This document shows, in pieces, positions 34,497-46,250 of a DNA stretch of 64,000 nt (positions are counted from its first letter, which is position 1; each line of letters begins with the position of its first letter). Source of the DNA: Antilocapra americana (lineage: Eukaryota; Chordata; Mammalia; Artiodactyla; Antilocapridae); contig ML660774.1 in the NCBI GenBank assembly GCA_007570785.1, forward strand, positions 3,198,201-3,262,200. Reading direction: 5' to 3'. The notes beneath the pieces were generated by a model. That model was not told the origin of the DNA and did no database searches. It saw only the letters and a program-made list of their open reading frames with translations. The translations under genes were made by a program, and so were the position numbers.

Positions 34497-35378
34497 AGTT
34501 CAATTCAGTTGCTCAGTCATGTCCGACTCGTTGCAACCCCGTGGACGGCAGCATGCCAGGCATCCCTGTCCATCACAAACTTCCAGAGTTTCCTCAAACT
34601 CTAGGAGCTGGTGATGCCATCGATGTCCATAGAGTCTGTGATGCCATCCAAACATTTCATCCTCTGTCGTCCCCTTCTGCTCCTGCCTTCAATCTTTACC
34701 AGCATCAGGGTATTTTCCTGTGACTCAGTTTTTGCATCAGATGGCCAAAGTATTGGAGCTTCAGCTTCAGCATCAGTCCTTCCAATGAATATTCAGGACT
34801 GATTTCCTTTAGGATGGACTGGCTGGATCTCCTTGCAGTTACTATCAAGAGTCTTCTCCAACACCACAGTTCAAAAGCATTAATTCTTTGGTGCTCAGCT
34901 TTCTTTGTAGTCCAGCTCTCACATCCATACAGGATTACTGGAAAAACGATAGCTTTGAATAGACAGACATTTGTTGGAAAAGTAATGTCTCTGCCTTTTC
35001 ATATGCTGTAAGGGTTTGTTATAGTTTTTCTTCCAAGGAGCAAGTGTCTTCTAATTTCATGGCTGCACTCCACATCTGCAGTGAATTTGGAGCCCAAGAA
35101 AATAAAGTCTGTCACTGTTGCCATTGTTTCCCAATCTATTTGCCATGTAGTGATGAGACTGGATGCCATGATCTTAGAATTTTTGAATACTGAGTTTTAA
35201 GCCAGCTTTTCACTCTCCTCTTTCACTTTCTTCAAGAGGCTGTTTAGTTCCTCTTCACTTTCTGCCATAAGGGTGGTGTCATTTGCATATCTGAGTTTAT
35301 TAATACTTCTGCCTGCAATCTTGATTCCAGCTTGTGCTTCATCCATCCCAGCATTTCACCTGATATGCTTGCATATAA
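34497..35378 (-). mobile_element. BovB LINE, 3' third, antisense (part 1 of split element)
   Basis: Starts 'tcagttcaattcagttgctc' and proceeds antisense through the C-terminal region and the active-site box. The box complement reads 'gtcatttgcatat' near 35279-35291, which makes YADD into YAND, so the catalytic site is mutated. At about 35378 ('gcatataaa') an L1 interrupts it, and the element resumes at 37951. Confidence 0.92.
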
Positions 35379-35389
35379 AACCTGACAAA

Positions 35390-37176
35390 GATACCACAAA
35401 AAAAGAAAACTACAGGCCAATATCACTGATGAACATAGATGCAAAAATCCTTAACAAAATTCTAGCAAATAGAATCCAACAACACATCATGATCAAGTAG
35501 GCTTTATCCCAGGGATGCAAGGATTATTCAATATTCGCAAATCAATCAATGTAGTACAACACATTAACAAATTGAAAAATAAAAACCACATGATTATCTC
35601 AATAGATGCAGAGAAATCCTTTGACAAAATTCAACATCCATTTATGATAAAAACCCTCCAAAAAGCAGGAATAGAAAGAACATACCTCAACATAATAAAA
35701 GCTATATATGACAAACCCGCAGCAAACATGATCCTCAATGGTGAAAAACTGAAAGCATTTCCCCTGAAGTCAGGAACAAGACAAGGGTGCCCACTCTCAC
35801 CACTACTATTCAACATAGTTTTGGAAGTCTTGGCCATAGCAATCAGAGCAGATAAAGTAATAAAAGGGATCCATATTGGAAAAGAAGAAGTAAAACTCTC
35901 TCTGTTTGCAGATGACATGATCCTCTACATAGAAAACCCTAAAGACTACCAGAAAATTACTAGAGCTAGTCAGTGAATATAGTAAAGTTTCAGGATACAA
36001 AGTCAACACACAGACATCCCTGGTATTCCTATACACTAACAATGAGAAAACAGAAAGAGAATTTAAGGAAACAATTCCATTCACCATTGAAACAAAAAGA
36101 ATAAAATACTTAGGAGTATTTCTACCTAAGAAACAAAAGACTTATGTATAGAAAACTATAAAACATTGATGAAAGAAATCAAAGAGGACACAAATAGATG
36201 GAGAAATATACCATGTTCTTGGATTGGAAGAATCAATATAGTGAAAATGAGTATACTACCCAAAGCAATCCATAGATTCAATGCAATTCATATCAAGATA
36301 CCAGAGGTCTTTTTCAGAGAATTAGAACAAATAATTTCACAATTTGTATGGAAATACAAGAAACCTCGTATAGCCAAAGCAATCTTGAGAAAGAAGAATG
36401 GAACTGGAGGAATCAACCTACCTGACTTTAGGCTATACTACAAATCCACAGTCATTAAGACAGTATGGTACTGGCACAAAGACAGAAATATAGATCACTG
36501 GAACAGAATAGAAAGCCCAGAGATAAATCCACGCATCTATGGACACCTTATCTTTGACAAAGGAGGCAAGAATATACAATGGAGAAAAGACAACCTCTTT
36601 AACAAGTGGTGCTGGGAAAACTGGACAGCCACTTGTAAAAGAATGAAACTAGAACACTTTCTAACACCATACACAAAAATAAACTCAAAATGGATCAAAG
36701 ATCTAAACATAAGACCAGAAACTATAAAACTCCTAGAGGATAACATAGGCAAAACACTCTCCGACATAAACCACAGCAGGATCCTCTATGACCCACCTCC
36801 CAGAATATCGGAAATAAAAGCACGAATAAACAAATGGGACCTAATTAAAATTAAAAGCTCCTGCACAACAAAAGAAACTATAAGCAAGGTGAAAAGACAG
36901 CCTTCAGAATGGGAGAAAATAATAGCCAATGAAGCAACGGACAAACAATTAATCTCAAAAATATACAAGCAACTCCTGCAGCTCCATTCTAGAAAAATAA
37001 ACGACCCAATCAAAAAGTGGGCCAAAGAACTTAACAGACATTTCTCCAAAGAAGACATAAAAATGGCTAACAGACACATGAAAAGATGCTCAACATCACT
37101 CATTATCAGAGAAATGCAAATCAAAACCACAATGAGGTACCACTTTACACCAGTCAGAATGGCTGCCATCCAATAA
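35390..37176 (+). pseudogene. L1 ORF2 pseudogene (RT and C-terminal parts)
   Basis: Three frames carry successive parts of ORF2. 35273-35500 includes the start of the RT segment. 35515-35976 holds motif A (aspartate 31 in [11 protein letters not shown]), motif B (TRQGCPLSP) and the catalytic FADD at residues 131-134. 36166-37176 (336 codons) holds the thumb and C-terminal domain. Breaks: an in-frame stop near 35500, a frameshift near 35976, a stop near 36150, and a stop at 37177 before the Cys-rich end, which follows out of frame. The endonuclease domain is missing. Active-site residues are intact, but no protein can be made. Confidence 0.9.
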
Positions 37177-37825
37177 TCTACAAGCAATAAACGCTGGAGA
37201 GGATGTCAAGAAAAGGGAACCCTCTTAATACTGTTAGTGGGAATGCAAACTAGTACAGCCACTATGGAAAACAGTGTGGAGATTCCTTAAAAAACTGCAA
37301 ATAGACTGCCGTATGACCCAGCAATCCCACTGCTGGGTATATACACCGAGGAAACCAGAACTGAAAGAGCCACGTGTACCCCAATATTCATCGCTGCATT
37401 GTTTACAATAGCCAGGACATGGAAGCAGCCTAGATGCCCATCAACTGACGAATGGATAAGAAAGCTGTGGTACATATATACAATGGAATATTACTCAGCA
37501 TTAAAAAAAAAAAAATTCATTTGTATCAGTTCTACTCAAGTGGACGGAACTGGAGCCTATTATCCAGAGTGAAGTAAGCCAGAAGGAAAAACAACAATAC
37601 AGTATACTAACGCATATATATGGAATTTAGAAAGATGGCAGCGAGAACCCTGCATGCGAGACAGCAAAAGAAATGCAGATGTATAGAACAGACTGATGGA
37701 CTCTGTGGAAGAGGGCAAGGGTGGGATGATATGGGAGAATGGCATTGAAACATGTTAATTATCATATATGAAATCAATCGCCAGCCCAGGGTTGATGCTC
37801 GGGGCTGGGGCACCGAGATGACCCA

Positions 37826-37859
37826 GGGGGAGGGAATTGGGAGGGAGGAGGGAGGGGGT
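37826..37859 (+). other. G-rich tract of L1 3' UTR (potential G-quadruplex)
   Basis: Several runs of three to five G separated by short A/T loops ('gggagggaggagggaggggg'). L1 3' UTRs are known to carry such polypurine tracts. The equivalent tract of the L1 at 62483 is at 62899-62935. Confidence 0.75.
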
Positions 37860-37950
37860 TCTAGAGGGGGAGCATATGTATACCCATGGCGGATTCATGT
37901 CAATATATGGCAAAACCAACACAATAAAGTAAAGAAAATTTAAAAAAAAA

Positions 37951-38434
37951 TAAATATGCAAGGTGACGATATACTGCCTTGATATACTCTGTTCCCAATT
38001 TGGAACCAGTCCGCTGTTCCGTGTCTAATTCTAATTGTTGCTTCTTGACCTGTATACAGGTTTCTCAGGGGGCAGATAACGGTGGTCTGTATTCCCACCT
38101 CTTGAAGGGTTTTCCACTGTTGCTGTGATCCACACAGTCAGAGGATTTAGCATAGACAAGGAAGCAGAAGTAGATATTTTTCTGGAACTCTCTTGCTTTT
38201 TTGATGATCCAGTGGATGTTGGAAATTTGATGTCTGGTTCCTCTGCCTTTCCTAAATCCAGCTTGAACATCTAAAATTTCTCAGTTAACATAATGTTGAA
38301 GTCTGGTTTGGAGAATTTTGAGCAGTACTTTGCTAGTCTGTGAGATGAGTGCAATTGTGTGGTAGTTTGAACATTCTTTGGCATTGCCCTTCTCTGGGAT
38401 TGGAATAAAACTGACATTTTCCAGTCCTGTGGCC
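37951..38434 (-). mobile_element. BovB LINE, RT region, antisense (part 2)
   Basis: Continues the element from 35378: 'caaggtgacgatatactgcc', 'ttggaaccagtccgctgttc', 'gatgatccagtggatgttgg', up to 'cagtcctgtggcc' at 38434. Interrupted by the LTR. The minus-strand frames at 38031-38270 and 38281-38502 are RT pieces out of register with each other. Confidence 0.92.
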
Positions 38435-38439
38435 ACTGA

Positions 38440-38973
38440 TGAGTATTGAGACCAGGGTTTCCGAAATTGCGATATGGCTAGAGAATGAGAAACGAGAGAC
38501 AAGAATTGAGAGAAGAGCGAGGCTCAGGGGACCAACCCCGCTGCAGGGTGAAGGTGCCGCACTGAGTCCAAGCCAGCTTTATTATACTTTCAGCCATGAG
38601 GGAAAGAATATGTGAGGAGTTAAACTACAACTCATGTGGCCTTCAGGGCCAGAGAGCAAAATAATCATCAACCACTGAGTAATTAGGAAACAGTAATCAA
38701 TAACAAATCAGTAACTAAGAGTAACATTCTTAGCTATAGATTTTCCACCAGATAATACGGAAAACATGTGACTCTGAGACACCAATTGAGGAATAGCCTG
38801 GGGTCGGTTTTCCAACCCCAGGATCATATTTTGTTTTCAAGATTATGAACTGCTCCCTCTGGGCTTGTTCCAAGAGTCTCATGCCTTACAGCACCCAGTT
38901 TTTCAATAATTATAAATTTCTTTTGCAGTCCTTGCCATGGCCTGCTTTCCTTTTATTCTTCCTGTCTCCTACA
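38440..38973 (-). mobile_element. Solo LTR of an endogenous retrovirus, in BovB
   Basis: A 534 bp insertion. On the minus strand it begins TGTAGGAGAC and ends CAATACTCA, the TG...CA ends of an LTR. The 5-mer ACTGA flanks it exactly (38435-38439 and 38974-38978), and removing it restores BovB continuity. A minus-strand aataaa (complement at 38577-38583) is followed by a GC-rich stretch, consistent with a polyadenylation region and R/U5. No internal retroviral genes are present. Class is not settled: a 5 bp duplication fits ERV1 or ERVL better than the usual 6 bp of ERVK. Confidence 0.85.
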
Positions 38974-39585
38974 ACTGAGTTTTCCAAATTTGCTGGCGTA
39001 CTGAGTGCAGCACTGTGACAGCATCATCTTTTAGGGTTTGAAACAGCTCAGCCTGAATTCTGTCACTTCCCCTAGCTTTGTTCATCGTGATACTTCCTAA
39101 GGCCCACTTGACTTCTCAGTCCAGAATGTCTGGCTCTAGGTGAGTGATCACCCCATGGTGGTTATCTGGGCCATTAAGGTCTCTTTGGACAGTTCTTCTG
39201 TGTATTCTTGCCACCTCTTCTTAATATCTTCTGCCTCTGTTAGGTCCAAACCATTTCTAACCTTTACTGTGCACATGTTTACATGCAATGTTCCCTTAGT
39301 ATCTCTAATTTCCTTGAAGAGATCTCTAGTCTTTCCCATTCTATTGTTTTCCTTACTTCTTTGCATTGATAACTTACAAAGACTTTCTTATCTGTCCTTG
39401 CTATTCTTTGGAACTCTGTGTTCAGATGGATATATCTTTCCTTTTCTCCTTTACCTTTCATTTTTCTTCTTTTCTCAGTTATTTGCAAGGCCTCCTCTGA
39501 CAACCATTTTGCCCTTTTGCGTTTCTTTTTCTTGGGGATGGTTTTGATCACTGCCTCCTATACAGTTTACACACCTCCAACAAAA
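38974..39585 (-). mobile_element. BovB LINE, endonuclease-RT linker, antisense (part 3)
   Basis: Resumes after the LTR ('gagttttccaaatttgctgg') and runs through the linker to 'gggatggttttgatcactgc' and about 39585. The minus frames at 39148-39366 and 39279-39551 encode linker fragments (KRWQEYTEELSKE and the basic KKKKRKRAKWLSEEAL region). The element then flips orientation. Confidence 0.9.
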
Positions 39586-40090
39586 CATGTTCCACTAGAG
39601 AAGGGAATGGCAAATCACTTCAGTATTCTTGCCCTGAGAACCTCATGAACAGTATGAAAAGGCAAAGATACGACACTGAAAAATGAACTCCCCAGGTTGG
39701 TAGGTGCCGAATATACTACTGAAGAGACTAAGCCAAAGCAAAACCATCACCCAGTTGAGTATGTGACTGGTGATGGAAGTAAACTCTGATGTGGTAAAGA
39801 ACAATATTGCATAGGAACCTGGAATGTTAGGTCCATGAATGAAGGTAAATTGGAAGTGGTCAAACAGGAGATGGCAAGAGTGAATGTCGACATTTTATCA
39901 ATCAGTGAGCTAAAATGGACTGGAATGTGTGAACTTAATTCAGATGACCACTGTATCTACTACTGTGGGCAAGAATACCTTAGAAGAAATGGAGTAGCCC
40001 TCACAGTCAACAGAAGAGTCTGAAATAAAGTACTCGGATGCAATCTCATAAATGACAAAATGTTCTCTGCTCATTTCCAAGGCAAACTTA
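39586..40090 (+). mobile_element. BovB 5' segment, inverted relative to the rest
   Basis: Sense BovB from the end of the 5' UTR ('ccactagagaagggaatggc') into the endonuclease ('gggaacctggaatgttagg'-like start at about 39810) to 'catttccaaggcaaactt'. The plus frame at 39835-40023 is the endonuclease N-terminal part (MNEGKLEVVKQEMARVNVDI, then ISELKWTG with the conserved glutamate). It is truncated by TGA at 40021. Its orientation is opposite to 34497-39585, so the whole element has a 5' inversion. Confidence 0.9.
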
Positions 40091-40799
40091 ATGAGACATA
40101 AGACCAAATTTTAATATCACAAATATACACTCTATTTTCACTATAAAACATTTCTTACTATCCACTTGGTGGCATTTCTGTAGCTTTTGTTTCATTGTTA
40201 AGCATATTAAACTTCACTTTTCTTTCTCATTACTAGAATATTTTGTAGGTAAATCCACTCAAGGAATCTATTGTGCTTTCTGATCAAAGAAGAAAATGAT
40301 GCCAGGTTATAACAAGCAATTTAATTTTTAATGGTTTTATCTGTGGCCAAGGTCATAACAAAATTTAAATTAAAAAGTTAAAACTACAGCAAAACACTAG
40401 TGATAATTCCCTAAATATAGCCAGGGCCAAATAACATTAGTCAGAGAGTACTTTCAATGCATCCCAATGCAAAATTTTAAAATTTTGCTTTAAAATAGTA
40501 ACTTAGCTCAAATAAGGTATAGAAAATTAAATATTACAGACGTACAAAAAATGCATGAGTCTTTGCCCCTGAATAAGTAAGCTAAGATGTTCATGGAATT
40601 CAATCTCTAATCTAGAACTGTTTCAGTGTATTTTAGTAAATACTGTGTTGTTAACCTATTGTTATTTTCTAACTAAGGAGACAAAAATTTGGCACTTTGT
40701 TTTACTTGATTTTTGCTGCATTAAAAAAAAAAAACTTATAGCACCTAGGGTGTGGGAGTACTTAAATACCCAATTTGGTCTACTGTTTAAGTAATGATT
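40091..40799. other. AT-rich interval, nothing recognised
   Basis: Low-GC DNA with an A-run at 40722-40734. No frame of note. Confidence 0.45.
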
Positions 40800-40926
40800 G
40801 GACTTCCCTGGTAACTCAGCTGGTAAAGAATCTGCTTGCAATGCAGGAGACCCTGGTTTAATTTCTGGGCCAGGAAGATTCCCTGGAGAAGGGTTTGGCT
40901 ACCCACTACAGTATTCATGGACTTGG
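40800..40926 (+). mobile_element. Bov-tA SINE head, 3'-shortened
   Basis: 'ggacttccctggtaactcag', 'gaatctgcttgcaatgcagg' and 'ggctacccactacagtattc' then an abrupt end. About 125 bp; the terminal 'gagtcggacac' part is missing. Confidence 0.88.
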
Positions 40927-42119
40927 TCAACACTTGAGATGTTATAGTAAATGTTCTATTGATTATTAAATATTTAAAAAGCTAGAAAATATTTAAAAAT
41001 AACATCTATTTTAAATTATAATGCTTTTAGAGTTCGTACATTTTGTTGTTTTAATCTAAACATATTTCATGTTAAGTGAAATAAATATCCTTGATTAAAA
41101 CTTCTTTTAAGATAAGACCATTTCTGCTTAATAGATATACTATACCCTATTTATATACTTGGTTTTTCAAGAACAATTTTAATTCTTTCATGTTAATAGA
41201 CACTGAGCAATAAAAAGGCTTTCAGTGTATTTTTGGTTCAATAAAGATTTTCCACAGTGACTCTAGTGTTCACGGATAAATGGTAAAAGCAACTAATAGA
41301 GAATAATAGGAGAAGGCTCAAAAAAATTATTAGCTGATGTCTCTTAATTTCTTTATTATTTTAACATCCACTCACATTATATGACAATTTTTCATTTGCT
41401 CACTATTTATTAACATGTAATGATTTTAGTTGAAGCAAGGGCTTGATCTTGGTTTCCCCTGTGGAAACATGTGTAGGTATAATTCTTTTGCCCCCTTATT
41501 TTACAGCAAATTTATATGTTTATGGGGAAATTGGGATAAAATTAGCCATGACCATAGTCCATTGACATGAGAGAATTAGATCACTGCACTAAGTCAGAAA
41601 ATGTTCAGAGTTATTTCATTAAACAGAATTTAAAAAGTTTTGATTCAATGTTAAAATGTAAAAGCTAAGAGTTCTTTTCTTTTACTGAACCTAATAAATT
41701 CCAGTTGAATATTATACTGTTAGAAAATCAGTAACACTGCAACAGATGAGTCAAAATCAGAATTGGCAATCCTTAAAGATTCAGTTTCTAATTTCCTTTA
41801 CAGTTTTATCAAGTCTCCAGATTCCCAAACAAAATTGGGACAGTGAAAAATATCCTAAAATAGTTATACATAAAAATTAAATTTAAAGTTCTGGAAAAAA
41901 AGACATATAATTTCCTGAAAATGTTGATAGACCACAAAACAAACTGGAAATATGCAAAAACAACCCTGAAAAAAATACATTAAGTGGGATTCACGATTTT
42001 TCAACAAATCATTGTTTTAATTTATTGATCATTTTCAGATTGGCCAACTTGATACACCATATCATCTGGCAGTATACAAGTATTTTATAACATTTTCAAA
42101 AGTTTGTACTCAAAGTTTT
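40927..42119. other. AT-rich interval, nothing recognised
   Basis: About 1.2 kb without recognised repeats or frames over 60 codons. Confidence 0.45.
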
Positions 42120-42476
42120 TCTCTTTTTGTGTTATTTTCCTCTTGCTGCATAACACAAAAATAGAAGCTTAAAACAAGAGCCATTTATCAGCTCCCTGTT
42201 ACTAGTTTCAGAAGTCTGGCACAGGCTGACTGCATCTTCTGCTCAAGGTCTCCTCAGCGGTGACCCCCGAAGGTGTCAGGGAACCACATTCTTGCTTCTC
42301 TGGAGGCGATGGCAAAGAATTACCTATAGGACTGTTCAGGTTATTGGCAGACTTCATTCCTGATGGTTGTAGAACTGAGGCAGCTGTTAGCTGAGTGTAC
42401 CAAGTTCTCATCTCATTCTTTTTCAGTACTTTTAATCTGCCCATTTTGGCTCCTGGGCACATATATTTATCCATGT
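42120..42476 (-). mobile_element. Possible MaLR-type ancient LTR
   Basis: 'ttgctgcataacacaaaaat', 'agaagcttaaaacaagagcc', 'gctgactgcatcttctgctc' and 'ggcagacttcattcctgatg' follow the order of an ancient LTR-type repeat in antisense, strongly diverged. The 88-codon minus-strand frame (42208-42474) falls wholly inside it and has no known domain. Confidence 0.4.
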
Positions 42477-42666
42477 GTCACAAATAAAAATGGACACATT
42501 GCAATTAATTATCAGTAAGCTCAGTTGCTGATTTGTCATTTCTATTTGAACCCTTTAAATATGAATCAAGTTATTGGACAAAAGATTTCAAACACATGAC
42601 ATTATATGAGAAATAGATTCAGATGTGGAGGAGTCAGATAAATTGGGTTTTGTTTGTTGCCATATT

Positions 42667-44316
42667 TGCTGTTGTTCGGTCACTCAGTCATGTCCGACTC
42701 TCTGTGACCCCATGGACTGCAGCATGCCGGGGTTCCCTGTAGTTCACCACCTCCCGGAGCTTGCTCAAACTCATGTCCATTGAGTCAGCGATGGCATCCA
42801 ACTCTCTCACTCTCTGTCATCCCTTTCTCCTCCTGCCTTCAATCTTTCCCAGAAACAGGATATTTTCAAATGAATTGGTTCTTCACATGAAGTGGCCAAA
42901 GTATTGGAGCTTCAGCTTCAGTTTCAGCATCAGACCTTCCAATGAATATCAGGACTGATTTCTTTAGGACTGACTGGTTGATCTCCTTGCAATCCAAGGG
43001 ACTCTCAAAAGTCTTCTCCAACACACACAAAGGCATAAATTCTTCAGCACTCTGAATTATTTATGGTCCAAATCTTACATCCATACATGACTACTGGAAA
43101 AAACATAGTTCTGACCAGATGGACCTCTGTGGACAAAGTAATGTCTCTGCTTTTTAATATGCTCTCTAGATTGGTCATAGTTTTTCTTCCAAGGAGCAAG
43201 TGTCTTTTAATTTCATGGCTGCACTCATCATCTGCAGTGATTTTGGAACCCAAGAAAATAAATTCTCTCAGTGATTCCATTGTTTCCCCATCTGTTTGCC
43301 ATGAAATAATGGGACCAGATGCCATGATCTTAGTTTTCTGAATGTTGAGTTTTAAGCCAGCTTTTTCACTTTTCTCTTTCATGTACATCAAGAGGTTATT
43401 TGGTTTCTCTTTACTTTCTGCCATAAGGGTGGTGTCATCTGCATATCTGAGTTTATTGGTATTTCTCCCGGCAATGTTGAATCCAACTTGTGCTTCATCT
43501 AGCCTGGAATTTTGCATGACGTACTCTACATTTGTTAAATAAGCAGGGTGACGATATATAGCCTTGACATACTCCATTCCCGACTTGGAAACAGTCTGTC
43601 ATTCCATGTCCAGTTCTAGCTTTTATTTCTTGACCTTCATACAGATTTCTCAGGAGGCTGGTATGGTGGTCTGATACTCCCATCTCTTCAAGGGTATTCC
43701 ACTGTTTTTTGTGATCCACACAGTATAAAACTTTAGAATAGTCAATAAGGCAGAAGTAGATGTTTTTATCTTGCTTTTTCTATGATCGAATGTTTGTTGA
43801 TATTTTAATATCTTGTTCCTCTGATTTTTTCAATCCACCTTGAACATCTGGAAGTTCTTGGTTAATATACTGTTGAAGCCTGGCTTGGAGAATTGTGAGC
43901 ATTACTTTGCTAGTGTGTGAGATGAGTGAAATTGTGTGGTAGTTTGAACCTTCTCTGGCATTGCCCTTCTTTAGGACTGGAATGAAAACTGACCTTTTCC
44001 AGTCCTGTGGCCACTGCTGAGTTTTCCAAATTTGCTGGCATATTGAGTGCAGCACTTTCACAGCACTATCTTTTAGGATTTGAAATAGCTCAGCTGAAAT
44101 TCTGTCACTTCCACTAGCTTTGTTTGTAGTGATGCTTCCTAAGGCCTATTTGACTTAACAAATAGGATGTTTGGCTGTGAGTGACTGTTCACACCATCAT
44201 GGTTATCTGGGTCATTAAGATCTTTTTTGTATAGTTCTTCTGTGTATTCTTGTCACCTCTTCTTAATATCGTCTGCTTCTGTTAGGTCCAGACTGTTATG
44301 TCCTTTACTGAATTAC
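42667..44316 (-). mobile_element. BovB LINE, 5'-truncated, antisense
   Basis: About 1.65 kb: the 3' end at left ('gttgttcggtcactcagtca'), C-terminal region, YADD box near 43432-43443, RT, and linker to 'gcttctgttaggtccagact'. The left and right flanks are AT-rich single-copy DNA. No inversion is seen. Confidence 0.93.
43044..44061 (-). pseudogene. BovB reverse transcriptase pseudogene
   Basis: Three minus-strand frames run in order from upstream to downstream. 43780-44061 is the early RT segment (QWPQDWKRSVFIPVLKKGNA). 43495-43719 holds the middle RT. 43044-43577 (177 codons) holds the YADD box at residues 45-48 and the segment to the thumb. Frameshifts lie near 43540 and in 43720-43780, where the motif A region is shortened. 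The active-site aspartates are kept in the last frame. Confidence 0.9.
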
Positions 44317-45250
44317 TGAAAGGCATATTCTGTTGCCACATGACTTTCTGTAATTTTGTACTTCACTATTCTTTATACCCTATAAATACTTTCCTTAGTG
44401 TTGGGAGGCAGTGTGAATATCTTTGTTTCTGCATAGTCAGGGCTTTCTGAGCAAAATTTTTAAAGACCTAAATTAAATAACAAAACTTTAAAGTTAAAGG
44501 GTGATTGAATAAATAGATAAGTCCAGAGTTTTATAGATTTATCTCTGCAATTATGTGTCTACATTCCAAAGGGCTCTAAACTAGTGACTTTCAATTTCTC
44601 TTCTTAGAGAATTTTTTTTTTAAAGAAAAATCAGGAGGAGAGGCTGGCACGTGTGTACCAATTACTATATAAGACCTCACATTCATAATTTTGAGATTTC
44701 TCTGCTGTGGTACAGACTGTACTGGCATAACTATTTGGCTCCTATCACATTGCCCTGAAGGAGAAAAATGTGGCTTAGAAAACCTCAGCAGTTATAACTT
44801 TTAAGCTTGCTTCTGATTCAGAAAACTTATGTTTGCTTTCTGGACCAAATAAATAAGTATAATGTTAAAATATATCACATTTTTTAATGTTAACTGAATA
44901 TTATTATTTCCCACTCATTAGCATTGTAGACTAAAAGCTAATAAGGAAAGCAACTGAAAAAGAAAAATTTAATGAAATATTTTGATACATTTCATAAAAT
45001 AAGCAAGGTCTTATTTTATGGTAGTGAAAATCAAGAGGTAAGAAATAGACAATGATTTTCTGCACTCTCATATAATATTAAATGAATATAACTCTATTAT
45101 ATCAAGTATCATATTATATTATAAATCAGTTTTTCTTGACTTCCCTTACTTATTGGCTTGTGAGATTTTTGAGAATGAGAAATAACCCTATTCATCTGTC
45201 TATCCTCAGTGAATAGTGTTTGGAATTTAATGAATATTCCTAATACTTAT
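44317..45250. other. AT-rich interval, nothing recognised
   Basis: Includes a T-run near 44612-44620. No coding frame and no repeat identified. Confidence 0.45.
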
Positions 45251-45833
45251 AAATTTGGAACCAGTCTATTTTTCCATGTCCCGTTCTAACTGCTGCCTCT
45301 TGACCTGCATACAGACTTCTCAGTGGGCAAGTCAGGTGGTCTGGTATTCCCATCTCTTTAAGAATTTTCCACAGTTTGTTGTGATCCACACAGTCAGAGG
45401 CTTTGCCATAGTCAATAAAGCAGATGTAAATGTTTTCCTAGAACTCTTTCGCTTTTTCGATGATCCTACGGATGCTGGCAATTTGACCACTGGCTCCTCT
45501 GCCTTTTCTAAATCCAGCTTGAACATCCTGAAGTTCATGGTTCAATTACTGCTGAAGTCTGGCTTGGAGAACTTTGAGCATTACTTTGCTACTGTGTGAG
45601 ATAAGTACAAATGTGCAGTATTTGAACATACTTTGGCAATTGCCTTTATTTGGGATTGGAATGAAAACTGACTTTTCCCAGTCCTGTGGCCATTGCTAAA
45701 TTATCCAAATTTGCTGACATATTTAGTACAACACTTTGACAGCATCATCTTTTATAATTTGAAGTAGCTCAACTGAAATTCCATCACCTCCACTAGCTTT
45801 GTTTGTAGTGATGCTTCCTAAGATCCACTTGAC
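45251..45833 (-). mobile_element. BovB 5' segment, inverted half of a twin-primed element
   Basis: Antisense BovB from 'aaatttggaaccagtctatt' (RT middle) to 'gatgcttcctaagatccact' (upstream linker). Its left end corresponds in the BovB map to the base just before the sense part at 45834 begins ('gggaaagtatgtcaaggctg'). The two halves therefore abut in the element with essentially no loss. Confidence 0.9.
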
Positions 45834-46250
45834 CGGGAAAGTATGTCAAGGCTGTATATAGTCACCCTGCTTATTTAACTTATATAGAAAGTATGTCGTG
45901 AAAAATGCCAGGCTGGATGAAGCACAAGCTATATATAGTCAAGATTGCCGGGAGAAATACCAATAACCTCAGATATGCAGATGACACCACCTTTATGGTA
46001 GAAAGTGAAGAACTAAAGAGCCTCTTGATGAAAGTGAAAGAGGAGAGTAAAAAAGTTGGCTTAAAGCTCAACATTCAGAAAACTAAGATCATGGCAACTG
46101 GTCCCATCACTTCATGGCAAATAGATGGGGAAACAATGGAAATAGTGAGAGACTTCATTTTTTTGGGATCCAAAATCACTGCAGATGATGATTGCAGCCA
46201 TGAAATTAAAAGACACTTGCTCTTTGGAAGAAAAGCTATGATCAACCTAG
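45834..46250 (+). mobile_element. BovB sense half, part 1
   Basis: From 'gggaaagtatgtcaaggctg' through the YADD box to 'atgatcaacctag' at 46250, where an antisense BovB 3' end intervenes. Continues at 46795. The frame at 45905-46507 has YADD at residues 24-27 and then runs into the inserted antisense copy. Confidence 0.92.

Larger units (their letters stand above)
35379..37950 (+). mobile_element. L1_BT-like LINE-1, 5'-truncated, sense, inside BovB
   Basis: About 2.57 kb: the 3' half of ORF2 from the RT fingers (frame [19 protein letters not shown]) to the 3' UTR, which carries a G-rich tract at 37826-37859 and an A-rich tail at 37934-37950. Flanking BovB sequence is continuous across it ('gcatataaa' left, 'taaatatgcaaggtgac' right). 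It therefore entered after the BovB. Confidence 0.94.

Noticed and set aside
36786..37187. 133-codon minus-strand frame with hydrophobic segments
   Set aside because: Antisense shadow of the L1 ORF2 at 36166-37176. The same apparent protein appears at 4859-5446.
38440..38973. An intact provirus
   Set aside because: Only one LTR is present and the flanking sequence on both sides is BovB. No internal retroviral genes.
39140..39547. 135-codon plus-strand frame resembling a membrane protein
   Set aside because: Antisense of the BovB linker region.
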